From Deltaproteobacteria bacterium (GTDB lineage: Bacteria; Desulfobacterota; Binatia; UBA9968): a DNA stretch of 64,000 nucleotides. The stretch covers positions 1-64,000 of the forward strand of contig WHTF01000010.1 in the NCBI GenBank assembly GCA_009379725.1. The letters are read 5' to 3'. The translations under genes and the position numbers were made by a program. Within the stretch, counting starts at the first letter, position 1; each line of letters begins with the position of its first letter. The notes under the pieces were generated by a model, which saw only the letters and a list, made by a program, of their open reading frames with translations, was not told the DNA's origin and searched no databases. Positions 54,588-64,000 of this stretch are shown piece by piece.

Positions 54588-55145
54588 CTATTTCTCCTCC
54601 GCAGCGGCCCCTCCATCCGGCGTGGCAAATTCATCTAGATACTTTTGTCCGATGTCCACTTTTACCGCCAGCTTCGGATCTGTTTCGCCGCCCTTCTTCG
54701 GCTTATAAAGCGATGCGGGTTGGGGCGCGAAGTGGCGCACGAGCCCGGCGGGATTATAGCTCGCACCCTCAAACTCCTGCGAGTGCCGAATCGAACCGGT
54801 CGGACACACTTCCGAGCAGAGACCGCAATACATGCATTTGCAGATATCGATGTCGAAGTGCGAGAAATCGCGCTGCTTGGTTTCCTTGTTCATGTCGATA
54901 CCGATGGTGATGCAGGTGATCGGACAGACCCGCTCGCAAGCCAAGCAGCCCGTGCAAATATCGAGATCGACTTCCAAAATTCCCCGATACCGGAGTGGCA
55001 AAGTCTCCTGGATCGGCACCGGAATCTTATCCGGGTATTGAATCGTCATTGGACGTCGAACCAGGTGAGAAAACGTAATCGACATTCCCTCGAAAACCGA
55101 CTTTACCGTGTCGGTGATATCTTTTATGTAACTCGCAACACCCAT
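54588..55145 (-). CDS. nuoI: NADH-quinone oxidoreductase subunit I (2[4Fe-4S] protein)
   Basis: ATG 55145 (MGVASYIKDITDTVKSVFEG) is the true start; a longer ORF to 55436 only overlaps nuoH in another frame. The 185-residue product has two ferredoxin motifs, CTGCLACERVCP and CMYCGLCSEVCP, for clusters N6a and N6b that relay electrons to the quinone site. A C-terminal tail (DEFATPDGGAAAEEK) is acidic. Confidence 0.95.
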   Translation of the reverse strand: MGVASYIKDITDTVKSVFEGMSITFSHLVRRPMTIQYPDKIPVPIQETLPLRYRGILEVDLDICTGCLACERVCPITCITIGIDMNKETKQRDFSHFDIDICKCMYCGLCSEVCPTGSIRHSQEFEGASYNPAGLVRHFAPQPASLYKPKKGGETDPKLAVKVDIGQKYLDEFATPDGGAAAEEK

Positions 55146-55165
55146 AAATCCTCGGCGACTAAAGA

Positions 55166-56362
55166 CTAAATATGAGGCTTGAAATAGAGCTCCGGCTTCG
55201 CTTGGCGAATCTGGAAACCCACTCGAAGGAAGAAAATAATTGTAATGGCAACTCCCAACCCAAACATAGCGGCGCTGGTGATCCTTTGCCCGTCGGCCGG
55301 CACAAACATGAATGCAACAGTTCCCAGAAGGCATATAAACGAAAGCGGAACCATGTACTTCCAGCACAGAGACATGAGTTGATCGACTCGCACGCGCGGC
55401 AAGGTGGCCCGTATCCACATGGCGACGAACACCCAAAGATAAGCTTTGAGAAAGAACGTGACAAACTGGGCGACCGCCAAGAGCATCGGACTATTTTCGA
55501 AGATAGCCAGCGGCGGCACTTGCCATCCGCCTAGGAAGAGCGTGGTCGCAACCGCGCCGATGACGTAAAGATTGCCCCACTCCGCGAAGAAGAAAAATAA
55601 AAACCGCATGCCGCTGTACTCGGTGACATAACCGGCAACCAGTTCCGATTCCGCTTCCGGTATATCGAATGGCGTGCGGTTACCCTCAGCCAGAGCGGCC
55701 GTGAAATAGAGAAAGAACCCGGCAAAAGTAAACGGATTGTGAAAAAGATACCAGTCCCACGGCGCCCATCCTTGTCCTTTTATGATACCCTGCATGCTCA
55801 AAGTGCCGGCCAAGAAAACAATCATCAGAACCGACACGCCGGCGGGGATTTCGTAGCTGATGATTTGTGCCGCGGAACGCATTCCGCCGAGCAGGGACCA
55901 CTTGTTGTTGGAAGCCCAGCCAGCCATCAAAATGCCGACGACCACCAGCGAAGTCACCGCCAAAATATAGAGAATACCGATATTCAGATCCGCGACGATG
56001 AGATGCCCGCCGAAGGGGATCACCACAAAAGCGCAAAGAAAGCCCATGAAAACAATGTACGGCGCAAGGGAAAAAAGCTTCTTGTCGGCAGCGGTGGGAA
56101 TAATGTCTTCTTTTAACAGGTTCTTGATTCCATCGGCCAGCCACTGCAGTATTCCCTGGGGTCCGACGCGGTTCGGTCCGACGCGGGACTGCATTCTGGC
56201 CCAAACCCGCCGCTCCAGCCAGCTGGTGACACCGGCCAGCGGCGCCACGAAAGCCGACAAAACAATGAAAGCTGCCAGCAGCATGCCGATGGCATATACC
56301 ACTTCCCTGGGCATCCCGGCAAAAGCGCCGCCCTGGATTAACTGGTCGAGATAAGCTTGCAT
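55166..56362 (-). CDS. nuoH: NADH-quinone oxidoreductase subunit H
   Basis: The product has 398 residues with about 9 helices. ERRVWARMQSRVGPNRVGPQGILQ-type loop, GWASNNKWSLLGGMRSAAQIISYEIP and RTPFDIPEAESELVAGYVTEYSGM are the NuoH hallmarks lining the quinone chamber. It joins the peripheral and membrane arms. RVDQLMSLCWKYMVPLSF ends the conserved part. Confidence 0.96.
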   Translation of the reverse strand: MQAYLDQLIQGGAFAGMPREVVYAIGMLLAAFIVLSAFVAPLAGVTSWLERRVWARMQSRVGPNRVGPQGILQWLADGIKNLLKEDIIPTAADKKLFSLAPYIVFMGFLCAFVVIPFGGHLIVADLNIGILYILAVTSLVVVGILMAGWASNNKWSLLGGMRSAAQIISYEIPAGVSVLMIVFLAGTLSMQGIIKGQGWAPWDWYLFHNPFTFAGFFLYFTAALAEGNRTPFDIPEAESELVAGYVTEYSGMRFLFFFFAEWGNLYVIGAVATTLFLGGWQVPPLAIFENSPMLLAVAQFVTFFLKAYLWVFVAMWIRATLPRVRVDQLMSLCWKYMVPLSFICLLGTVAFMFVPADGQRITSAAMFGLGVAITIIFFLRVGFQIRQAKPELYFKPHI

Positions 56363-56378
56363 GATTTAACTTCTTTAC

Positions 56379-57521
56379 TTAGCGGTCGATCTCGGGCGCG
56401 TCCACATCGAGACTGCCGATCAGAACGATCAAATCCGCCAACATGATTCCCTTACTCAGTTTATCGATGATACTCATGGCTGTGTATGAACCGGTGCGAA
56501 TCCTCACCCGGTAAGGATACTCGCTGCCGTCGCTAATGACATAAAATCCCATGTCCCCGCGCGGCGCCTCCACGCGGACATAACACTCACCCGCCGCTGG
56601 CTTGAATTTCCGCGCCACCTTAGAGATGGCCGGACCTTTGGGCAGCATCTTCAGACATTGGCGCACAATCTTACAGCTCTCTTGCAGCTCACGGATCCTT
56701 ACCCAGTAACGATCGAAACTATCTCCAAGGGCGCCTATGTGACCCGTTCCCACCGGAATCTCAAACTCCAATTCGGGATAAACCGAATACGGAATGTCAC
56801 GCCGAATATCCCATTTTATCCCGGCGCCACGCAGATTCGGACCCACAAGATTGTATTGAAGAGCGTCTTCCTTCGAGACCACGGCTATCCCGGCCAGTCT
56901 TTCGATAAAAATTTTGTTTCCGGTCAGCAAGCGATTGAACTCATCGACAATCGGCTCGAAGTGATCGAGGAACTCAGAAATACGCGTGCAGGTTTCCGGC
57001 AAAATGTCGTATCCGACGCCGCCGATACGAATATAATTATACGTGAGCCGCGCGCCGCAGATTTCCTCCATGAGGTTATTGATGGTTTCGCGCTCGCGGA
57101 GCGCGTGCACGAAGGGTGTCATGGCGCCTATGTCTTGTCCAAAAGTGCCCACCGAAATCAGATGACTGGCAAGGCGGTTAAGCTCGCATGCGATCACGCG
57201 GCAAAATTCGCCCCGGCGGGTGACCGGGGTTCCGGCCAGCTTCTCCGCCGCCATGCAGAAAACCTGATTGGCGAACATGGCCGCCAAGTAATCGGCGCGA
57301 TCCGTGTACGGCACGTAGCCATGCCAGGTGACTTTCTCGCCGATTTTTTCAATGGAACGGTGCAGATAACCGACATCCGGGATCGCTTCACTGATTACTT
57401 CGCCGTCGGTTTTAACCACAAAGCGCAAAACCCCATGCGTGCTCGGATGTTGCGGACCGACGCTAATCGTCATGTCTTCGGTGTGAAATCCGGTATCTTG
57501 ATCCTGAGCGGTCTCGTTCAT
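56379..57521 (-). CDS. nuoD: NADH-quinone oxidoreductase subunit D
   Basis: The product has 380 residues. GPQHPSTHGVLRFVVKTDGE is the N-terminal signature with the conserved His. HRSIEKIGEKVTWHGYVPYTDRADYLA and the ends (EAPRGDMGFYVISDGSEYPYRVRIR, LIGSLDVDAPEIDR) are typical. It forms the quinone pocket together with NuoB. It is separate from NuoC rather than fused. Confidence 0.96.
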   Translation of the reverse strand: MNETAQDQDTGFHTEDMTISVGPQHPSTHGVLRFVVKTDGEVISEAIPDVGYLHRSIEKIGEKVTWHGYVPYTDRADYLAAMFANQVFCMAAEKLAGTPVTRRGEFCRVIACELNRLASHLISVGTFGQDIGAMTPFVHALRERETINNLMEEICGARLTYNYIRIGGVGYDILPETCTRISEFLDHFEPIVDEFNRLLTGNKIFIERLAGIAVVSKEDALQYNLVGPNLRGAGIKWDIRRDIPYSVYPELEFEIPVGTGHIGALGDSFDRYWVRIRELQESCKIVRQCLKMLPKGPAISKVARKFKPAAGECYVRVEAPRGDMGFYVISDGSEYPYRVRIRTGSYTAMSIIDKLSKGIMLADLIVLIGSLDVDAPEIDR

Positions 57522-57528
57522 CGAACTC

Positions 57529-58035
57529 CTATCGCATCAGCTTATCTACCAGAGGAGCGCGTTGCGTGCTGATGCCGTCGTATTCTTCTTGCTCGACGTA
57601 GTCTTTGCGGAGCGGGTATCCCACCCAATCTTCGGGCAACATGATTCGACGTAGATCGCTGTGTCCCTCGAAAATCACCCCGAACAGATCGAAAATCTCA
57701 CGCTCGAACCAGTTCGCCACTTTCCAGATGCCCTCAGCCGTAGCGATTGTTGGATTGTCTCTGGGCAGATCGACCTTGAGCACGATCTGGTGCCGATGGG
57801 CGTAAGAATAGAGGTGATAAACGACTTGAATCTTTTCTTCTTTGGGCCAATCCACTGCCGTTTGATCTGAAAGAACTTCGAATTTCAGTTCAGCATCGTC
57901 ACGCAAAAAACGGCAGATCTCCAAGATCGCTTCGGCGTCAACCGAGAAATACGGTTCCTGTACATCGCCCTTGAAGTCACTTACCTTAGCGGCAAATTGC
58001 TTCTCAAGTCTTGCGAAAATCTCGGATGGTTCCAT
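57529..58035 (-). CDS. nuoC: NADH-quinone oxidoreductase subunit C
   Basis: The product has 168 residues. EREIFDLFGVIFEGHSDLRRIMLPEDWVGYPLRKDY is the family signature in full order. It is a structural peripheral-arm subunit. It lies 7 bases before nuoD and directly after nuoB. Confidence 0.95.
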   Translation of the reverse strand: MEPSEIFARLEKQFAAKVSDFKGDVQEPYFSVDAEAILEICRFLRDDAELKFEVLSDQTAVDWPKEEKIQVVYHLYSYAHRHQIVLKVDLPRDNPTIATAEGIWKVANWFEREIFDLFGVIFEGHSDLRRIMLPEDWVGYPLRKDYVEQEEYDGISTQRAPLVDKLMR

Positions 58036-58037
58036 TC

Positions 58038-58547
58038 TCAGGCCTCAGCCCTTTCGTCAGAACCGTTGGACCTCACCAACCAGCGTTCGCGCATCATTTT
58101 GTCTTGAATGCGCAACAATCCTTCCGTGAGCGCCTCGGGTCGCGGCGGACATCCCGGCACGTAAACATCCACGGGGACAATCTTATCGACGCCCTTGCAA
58201 ACCGAGTAAGCGAGCTGAAAAAGGCCGCCACAATTCGAACAGCTGCCCATCGAAATGACGTATTTTGGATCCGGCATCTGGTCGTAAAGGAGCTTGGTCC
58301 GCTTGGCCATTTTATAGGTCAGGGTTCCCGCAACAATCATTAAATCCGATTGCCGCGGCGTCGCCCGCGGAACAGCGCCAAAGCGATCCAAATCGGCCCG
58401 CGGCCCGCCGGTCTGCATCAACTCAATGGCGCAACAGGCTAAGCCAAAAAGCATGTACCACTGCGATGACGCCCGGCCCCAATTAAGCAGGTCGTCCACT
58501 TTGGTGGTAAAGACTGTTTCCGGCAGTGAATTGATCAATGGCTTCAT
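58038..58547 (-). CDS. nuoB: NADH-quinone oxidoreductase subunit B
   Basis: The product has 169 residues. The N2 [4Fe-4S] cluster ligands are the tandem Cys in [18 protein letters not shown], Cys in [11 protein letters not shown] and Cys in [14 protein letters not shown]2 is the last cluster before quinone. The C-terminus ends at 58038, two bases before nuoC. Confidence 0.96.
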   Translation of the reverse strand: MKPLINSLPETVFTTKVDDLLNWGRASSQWYMLFGLACCAIELMQTGGPRADLDRFGAVPRATPRQSDLMIVAGTLTYKMAKRTKLLYDQMPDPKYVISMGSCSNCGGLFQLAYSVCKGVDKIVPVDVYVPGCPPRPEALTEGLLRIQDKMMRERWLVRSNGSDERAEA

Positions 58548-58569
58548 TTCAGACCCCCGAAGGTTGATA

Positions 58570-58956
58570 TTATGTTTTAACCTTCTTTATCCATTCCAGA
58601 TCTCCCTTGACCCAGGAATAAACCAAACCAAGAAATAGAATTCCGACAAAAATAAAGATCTTCACAAAGGCTAATAACCCTTCGCCGCTCTCGATTAGAC
58701 CACGAAACACGGTTGCGACCGGGAATATGAAAGCGATTTCGACCTCGAAGATAATAAAGATCAATGCCACGAGATAAAAACGGATATTAAAATTAACCCA
58801 GGCACTCCCGGTGGACGGCTCGCCACATTCATAGGTTGACAGTTTGCGGGCTTGTGGGTTCGCGGGTCGGAGCAACCGTCCAATCAATAGATTGACTCCT
58901 ACGAATCCAAGCCCTAATGCCGTAAACACCAGGACATTAGCAAAATCAAATAACAT
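58570..58956 (-). CDS. nuoA: NADH-quinone oxidoreductase subunit A
   Basis: The 128-residue product from ATG 58956 ([20 protein letters not shown]) has three helices and [39 protein letters not shown] in parts, the conserved Cys loop. The ORF extends to 59010 with a GTG that would add 18 residues; neither start has a strong ribosome site. It is the first gene of the nuoABCDHIJKLMN operon, 22 bases before nuoB. Confidence 0.92.
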   Translation of the reverse strand: MLFDFANVLVFTALGLGFVGVNLLIGRLLRPANPQARKLSTYECGEPSTGSAWVNFNIRFYLVALIFIIFEVEIAFIFPVATVFRGLIESGEGLLAFVKIFIFVGILFLGLVYSWVKGDLEWIKKVKT

Positions 58957-59010
58957 CGTAAGGTTCTGCAGTAAATTACTGCTAAGAAAGGCTATGGTTC
59001 TAATAATCAC

Positions 59011-59284
59011 AAAAATAATCGAGAAGCAACCGGCGACGATCGGCCAAAGCGACTCATCTAGTTGCCATCGTTACCTTTTTTGACTAGAGTCGTCGCGGAT
59101 GTGGAGCCGGCATTGCGCGCGTGAGACCACTCAATCCAGTCCAATAGGAGCATCAGACCGCAAAGTATGGATCAGGCGCGCGCTAGCTAAGGGCAATCAG
59201 GTGGATGAATAATCCCCGTGGGACGTATGATTTCATCTTTCCGCTCTCATCGTTCTACCTTTCTAGCGTGGCTCAGGAGGCGAA
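59011..59284. other. Divergent intergenic region upstream of nuoA
   Basis: The promoters of the nuo operon and of the hydrolase gene must lie here. No clear -35/-10 pair or operator is readable. CTCAGGAGGCG at the right end is the ribosome site of the hydrolase gene. Confidence 0.35.
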
Positions 59285-60496
59285 ATGAGAATTGAAACAG
59301 AACGTAAAATGAAGCGCTGGCGCGAGCAACGCTGGATCCTGGACCAGGTCATCCAAACTCGCGGAATCGATTGGGATCAAGGGCGAACAGGTAAAATACT
59401 GCGCAACTGCGGCCCGGCGGTTCAGAGCGACCTTCAAGAAGTTTGCCGTCGAATCCAAAAATTCGTTGATATTCCGCGAGAATTCGCCCGCGCTGCGGCG
59501 CGCCGCGAAGAACAAGGCCGCCAAGCCGAAGCCGCCGGACATCTGCCGGAAGCCCGCGACCATTATTATATTGCGTCATGCTTTTACACGAACGCGATGT
59601 GGGCGGTGTATGAGGATGGCAATCCCCGGCGCATCGGCTGGCAAGAAAAAAAACGCGCCTGCTATGACAAGTTCATGCGCTACGCCGGCCGCCCCATCGA
59701 GCGAGTGGAGTTGCCCTATCAAGGCAAACTCATCCAGGCGCTCTTACATCTGCCTCCCGGCCGCAAGGCCGACGACAAGGTCGCCTGCGTCATGTACATC
59801 CCGGGAATGGATGGCGTAAAAGAGGACACTCCCGCCAGCAGTGATCCGGTCATCGAACGCGGTATCGCCGTTCTCGCCATCGACGGCCCGGGTCAGGGCG
59901 AAACCCGCGAAGGCGGTATCACATGTACCGCATCCAATTATGCCGACGCGGGTAAGCTCGCCTGCGACTACCTGGTCAAAAGACCGGAGATCGATGGCAA
60001 TCGTATCGGCATCATGGCATCGAGCATGGGCTCCTATTGGGCGCCGAGAGTGGTGGCGGAAGAAAAGCGTTTTAAAGCATGCGCAGTCACCGGTGTCTGC
60101 ATGGAGCCGGGACAATACGCCATTTTCAATATGTCGTCGCCGACCTTTAAGCTCAACTATATGTACATGTCGGGCTACGATGACGAAGCCGCCTTTGACG
60201 AATTCGCCAAGACTCTCACCTTGAAAGGTGTCACGTCCAACATAACGTGTCCCTACCTGGTAGTGGCCGGCGAGGACGACGAGCACTGTGATATGAAGTT
60301 TGTCTATGAGTTGATGAGCGAGATCCCCAGCCCAAAGCTTCTTTATGTTTTCGAAGGCGAGCGCCACTCCATCCGCAACCCGCGCTCGCGGCCGCTCGTG
60401 ATCAACTGGCTCGTTGATCGGTTGCTGGACAAGCCGTTTAAATCCGAAAAGATCCTTGTCGAAACCAGCGGCAGGGAAATCCATTCGGAGTGGTAG
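59285..60496 (+). CDS. Alpha/beta hydrolase, FrsA/pseudooxynicotine-hydrolase-like
   Basis: The product has 403 residues. AGGAGG lies 8 bases before ATG 59285. An N-terminal helical cap (residues 1 to about 130) precedes the hydrolase core, with oxyanion region VMYIPGMDGVKEDT, the GPGQGETREGG loop, nucleophile elbow IMASSMGSYWAPR (Ser near residue 243), acid LVVAGEDDEHCD and His in FEGERHSIRNPRS. The elbow is S-S-M-G rather than GxSxG. Family members include 2,6-dihydroxypseudooxynicotine hydrolase and FrsA-like enzymes; they cleave C-C or ester bonds. The substrate is unknown. It is followed by larC on the same strand. Confidence 0.82.
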   Translation: MRIETERKMKRWREQRWILDQVIQTRGIDWDQGRTGKILRNCGPAVQSDLQEVCRRIQKFVDIPREFARAAARREEQGRQAEAAGHLPEARDHYYIASCFYTNAMWAVYEDGNPRRIGWQEKKRACYDKFMRYAGRPIERVELPYQGKLIQALLHLPPGRKADDKVACVMYIPGMDGVKEDTPASSDPVIERGIAVLAIDGPGQGETREGGITCTASNYADAGKLACDYLVKRPEIDGNRIGIMASSMGSYWAPRVVAEEKRFKACAVTGVCMEPGQYAIFNMSSPTFKLNYMYMSGYDDEAAFDEFAKTLTLKGVTSNITCPYLVVAGEDDEHCDMKFVYELMSEIPSPKLLYVFEGERHSIRNPRSRPLVINWLVDRLLDKPFKSEKILVETSGREIHSEW

Positions 60497-60583
60497 CCAA
60501 AGCCCTGTTCATGCGCACGAACGATGGTCATCCGTCCTCAGCAGGGATACGGCCTCGATGACAATTCAGCTTCGGGTGGATTG

Positions 60584-61747
60584 ATGCGCATTGCCTACGG
60601 CGATTTGATCGGCGGAGTTAGCGGCGACATGTTCGTCGCCGCGCTGCTGGACCTGGGGCTACCACTCAGGCTGTTAAATTCTGAATTACACAAGATCCCG
60701 GCCCTAAAATTCGAGCTTAAGACTTCATCAAAAGCCGTTCATACGGTCCGCGCAACTCAGTTTCAGGTGATCTGTGCCAAGCATGAATCGCCACGCTCTT
60801 GGAAACAGATTCGAAAGCTTATTGAAGCCAGCAAATTGACCGGCGAAGTCAAAGAAACCGGCATCAAGATTTTCTCCCGCTTGGCCGAAGTCGAGGGGAA
60901 GATCCACGGAGTACCCAGCGAACAAGTGCATTTTCACGAAGTCGGCGCCACCGACTCCATCATCGACATCATGGCCGCGGCGATCGGCTGCCACGAGCTT
61001 GAGATCGGTGCTTGGAAATTTTCCAAAGTCCCGCTCGGTCGCGGCGTGACCCTCAGCGGCCATGGACCCCTACCCGTTCCCGGTCCCGCCACATTGGAGC
61101 TACTGAAGGATTTTCGCGTGCAATGGACTGAGATCGAAGGCGAAACCGTTACGCCCACGGGAGCAGCGATTATCTCGACCCTGGGAACAGGCTTTGGCAA
61201 ACCATCCAGCATGACAGTGGAAAAAATCGCTTATGGCACCGGACAAAAAGAATGGCCGGATCGGCCAAACTTATTTCGTCTCGTCCTCGGAACCGACCCA
61301 GCAGGTTGGCAACAAGAAGAAATGCTGGTCATAGAAACCAACATCGACGATATGAACCCGCAGTTCTACGATCACGTCATGGATCGCCTCTTTGCCAGCG
61401 GCGCCCGGGATGTTTTCCTCTCGCCGATTCAAATGAAAAAAAACCGCCCTGGCGTGCTGCTGCGCGTTATTGCCGAGCCATCCGATAAAGAAAAACTCGC
61501 GCAGATTCTGTTTGCGGAAACCACTACCATTGGCCTGCGCTATTATCTCGTGGGTCGCCTGATCTTGAAGAGAACGGTGCAAACCGTAAAGACACGGTTC
61601 GGTAACGTAAAGGTAAAGGTCCTGGAAGAGCCAAATGGGGAAAAACGCATCAGTCCGGAATACGACGAGTTGAAACGGATTGCCGCCGCCAAAAACATTC
61701 CGCTCAAGATCCTGCGCGAAGAAGTCGTTAGAAGCTTCAAGAAGTAA
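60584..61747 (+). CDS. larC: LarC-type nickel insertion protein (pincer cofactor synthesis)
   Basis: ATG 60584 (MRIAYGDLIGGVSGDMFVAALLD) is the family start; the ORF's earlier TTG/ATG is not conserved. This gives 387 residues. LarC motifs: HFHEVGATDSIIDIMAA, GPLPVPGPATLELLK, GETVTPTGAAIISTL, MLVIETNIDDMNPQFYDHVMDRLF and DVFLSPIQMKKNRPGV. LarC puts nickel into the pyridinium dithiocarboxylate cofactor made by LarB and LarE, using CTP. larB, larE and a lactate-racemase-like larA are not in this window. Confidence 0.9.
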   Translation: MRIAYGDLIGGVSGDMFVAALLDLGLPLRLLNSELHKIPALKFELKTSSKAVHTVRATQFQVICAKHESPRSWKQIRKLIEASKLTGEVKETGIKIFSRLAEVEGKIHGVPSEQVHFHEVGATDSIIDIMAAAIGCHELEIGAWKFSKVPLGRGVTLSGHGPLPVPGPATLELLKDFRVQWTEIEGETVTPTGAAIISTLGTGFGKPSSMTVEKIAYGTGQKEWPDRPNLFRLVLGTDPAGWQQEEMLVIETNIDDMNPQFYDHVMDRLFASGARDVFLSPIQMKKNRPGVLLRVIAEPSDKEKLAQILFAETTTIGLRYYLVGRLILKRTVQTVKTRFGNVKVKVLEEPNGEKRISPEYDELKRIAAAKNIPLKILREEVVRSFKK

Positions 61748-62399
61748 GTACGGGCACGCCGCTCAACAATGTCCGCCGATCAACCCGATCTTGGGCGGCG
61801 TGCGGTTTCTCTTTTCGCAACCCGTCGTGTTTGCCATGGTGATGCTGGACTTTGTCATCGTCGGCGTCGGCTATTACCGGCCGCTACTGCCGGTTTTCGC
61901 CAAAGATATACTTTTCGTCGGACCCGCCGGTTTCGGCATGCTTTCGTCCGCACCGGCTATCGGCGGAATTGTTGGCACCTTCGCCCTGCTCCTGTTGGGC
62001 GACGTAAAAAATAAAGGAGTCATGGCCCTGTGGGCTTTTCTTGCGTATGCCGCGGCGCTGGGGATTTTCGCCGTATCCACGAATTTCTGGCTGTCGCTTT
62101 TGTTATTGGGGATTTTGGGCCTGGCCAATTCGCTTCAAGCGGTCATGCGACAACCCGTTTTTCACCTGCTGACCCCGGACCACCTGCGCGGCAGAGCCTT
62201 CTCGGTATTCAACATGTTTTCTCAAGGCGCCAATTCCGTGGGCGCCACCGAGGTCGGCTTCATGGCCGCCCTGGTCGGCACGCCGGGCTCTTTACTCTTC
62301 GGCTGCGCCGTCGGCACGATAGTGACATTGGGTTGTTGGGCGTTTTGGCCTGGCTTAAGACAGTTTCGCTCCGATGGAACGGCTGAAACAAATCGGTAG
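61748..62399 (+). pseudogene. MFS transporter, C-terminal half only
   Basis: The homologous reading frame begins inside or just after larC and reads NPILGGVRFLFSQPVVFAMV to GLRQFRSDGTAETNR. It has six membrane helices: FVIVGVGYYRPLLPVFAKDI, GFGMLSSAPAIGGIVGTFAL, VMALWAFLAYAAALGIFAVS and the rest. LTPDHLRGRAFSVFNMFSQGANSVG is the conserved segment of MFS_3 (EntS-like) exporters. Normal members have about 12 helices and 400 residues; the N-terminal six are absent. A GTG near 61800 might start a six-helix product, but it is more likely a 5'-truncated gene left after recombination. Confidence 0.65.
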
Positions 62400-62457
62400 T
62401 GTAGGCGGCTTCCACCGGTGGCTGCAGCAGCACTCACCACCCATGAATCCCCCTGAG

Positions 62458-63168
62458 TCAGGTCGCCACCCGGCGTTTTAAAAGTATTAACAAAGCAGCT
62501 CCCGTCACCGTGCCGCACACCAACCCGCCCAACGCTCGGGGAATACTGTGAGATACGATCAATGCCATGTACTCGCTCAGAATATTGTCGACACCGTCCC
62601 ATGACGTCCAGCCGGGAAAGAAAACCAGACCTCCGAGGAGCCAACCAAGCATGCTTGCCGGCACCCACCAACCGGCTCCGGCGACTTGGCGCCTTAAAAC
62701 GAACCATTGCATCATTCCGAGCATCGTTCCTTCCAAGCCCAGGTAGACAATATCGCTAGCGACCAGGATGCCACTGATTTGCCAGGTCAACAACGCTCCT
62801 AACAAACTGGCCAGCATCCACTGGATGCTGCGCGAAACATATTGCCGCAGTACCAACCACTGAAGCACCCCTGCCAGCGAACCTGCCTGGCAAATAGCGA
62901 CGGACAGAAAAATAACTATCGTCCAGCAGGTGTTGGTGACGATGGATCGCCACCGGGGCTCGCCACCGCGATGCCAGCGCACCAGTGCTACCGCCAGAGT
63001 TCCCAGCGCGACCAAGGGAACGCCGGCGGTCAAAAAAATCCAGCTGGCTTCGAGAACATAGCGCTGCAAAAGGGGATGGGCGAACAGCCAGCCGAGCGCC
63101 GTAGCCATCGACCATTGGGTTAAAAATATCGTGCTTGAAGATGGCAATATCCCGCCGAAACCCGTCAT
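62458..63168 (-). CDS. Polytopic membrane protein of unknown function
   Basis: The product has 236 residues and about seven helices. Two sub-repeats of the form GxxxGxxQWxVLRR (LAGVLQWLVLRQYVSRSIQWM and LGMMQWFVLRRQVAGAGWW) give an internal twofold pattern. This QWLVLR pattern occurs in uncharacterised bacterial membrane proteins. No catalytic or transport motif is recognised. It lies on the strand opposite to the MFS remnant, 24 bases downstream of bioD on the same strand. Confidence 0.6.
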   Translation of the reverse strand: MTGFGGILPSSSTIFLTQWSMATALGWLFAHPLLQRYVLEASWIFLTAGVPLVALGTLAVALVRWHRGGEPRWRSIVTNTCWTIVIFLSVAICQAGSLAGVLQWLVLRQYVSRSIQWMLASLLGALLTWQISGILVASDIVYLGLEGTMLGMMQWFVLRRQVAGAGWWVPASMLGWLLGGLVFFPGWTSWDGVDNILSEYMALIVSHSIPRALGGLVCGTVTGAALLILLKRRVAT

Positions 63169-63191
63169 GACTTTCCGTCCCCCCGTGCGGG

Positions 63192-64000
<809 letters not shown>

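Noticed and set aside
59744-60484. 246-codon minus-strand ORF over the alpha/beta hydrolase
   Set aside because: Antisense shadow. The plus strand has the catalytic motifs and a strong ribosome site.

Overview
The window reads as a chromosomal segment of a free-living Gram-negative bacterium. Lipoproteins, an outer-envelope lytic transglycosylase and the block pgpA-cinA-thpR-recA-recX-alaS suggest a deltaproteobacterium-grade lineage (Desulfobacterota, Binatota, Tectomicrobia or similar). This placement is inferred from gene content and order, not from a marker tree. No rRNA and no complete tRNA gene was found.

Positions 1 to about 16.4 kb are a decayed accessory region. It holds a 3' tRNA-Leu fragment that looks like an integration scar, a permease-USP fusion and a cation/proton antiporter. 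It also holds a head-to-head pair of IS1380-type remnants, a REP-associated tyrosine transposase between inverted repeats, and secreted proteins of unknown role. Two copies of a group II intron 5' region are present, one with its reverse transcriptase. An intact IS5-type element with a CTAG target duplication sits at the stop codon of that reverse transcriptase. Several genes here are broken: a frameshifted PSGLQ-repeat protein, a LOR-domain gene with a 146-bp internal inversion, a headless HicA toxin and a shattered alpha/beta hydrolase.

From 16.7 to 39.5 kb the window is mostly housekeeping: mltD; a redox operon (Sco1, VKOR-thioredoxin, rhodanese, then queC and a DUF58/BatA pair); an M23 peptidase; pgpA-cinA-thpR-recA-recX-alaS-yjbQ-phoH; groES-groEL; a cytochrome c; a glutathione transferase; and an enolase-superfamily enzyme. 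The rhodanese carries an in-frame UGA exactly where the catalytic cysteine is expected. Clear rhodanese sequence continues after it, and a hairpin with G as the first loop base lies 22 nt downstream. It is best read as a selenocysteine-containing rhodanese that ordinary gene calling would truncate.

From 39.5 to 48.4 kb, a GEMM-type (cyclic di-GMP class I) riboswitch with its own terminator hairpin precedes two genes for exported proteins (FN3 plus tandem concanavalin-like modules, and a beta-helix protein). The ribosome binding site of the first gene lies inside the terminator stem. Next come a stand-alone Lrp/AsnC ligand-binding domain and the tesA / ybbA-ybbP cluster, divergent as in E. coli.

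From 48.5 to 59 kb lies an 11-gene complex I operon, nuoABCDHIJKLMN on the minus strand, without nuoE, nuoF or nuoG. The right end carries an alpha/beta hydrolase, larC, half of an MFS transporter, a membrane protein, and bioD with the 3' end of bioA.
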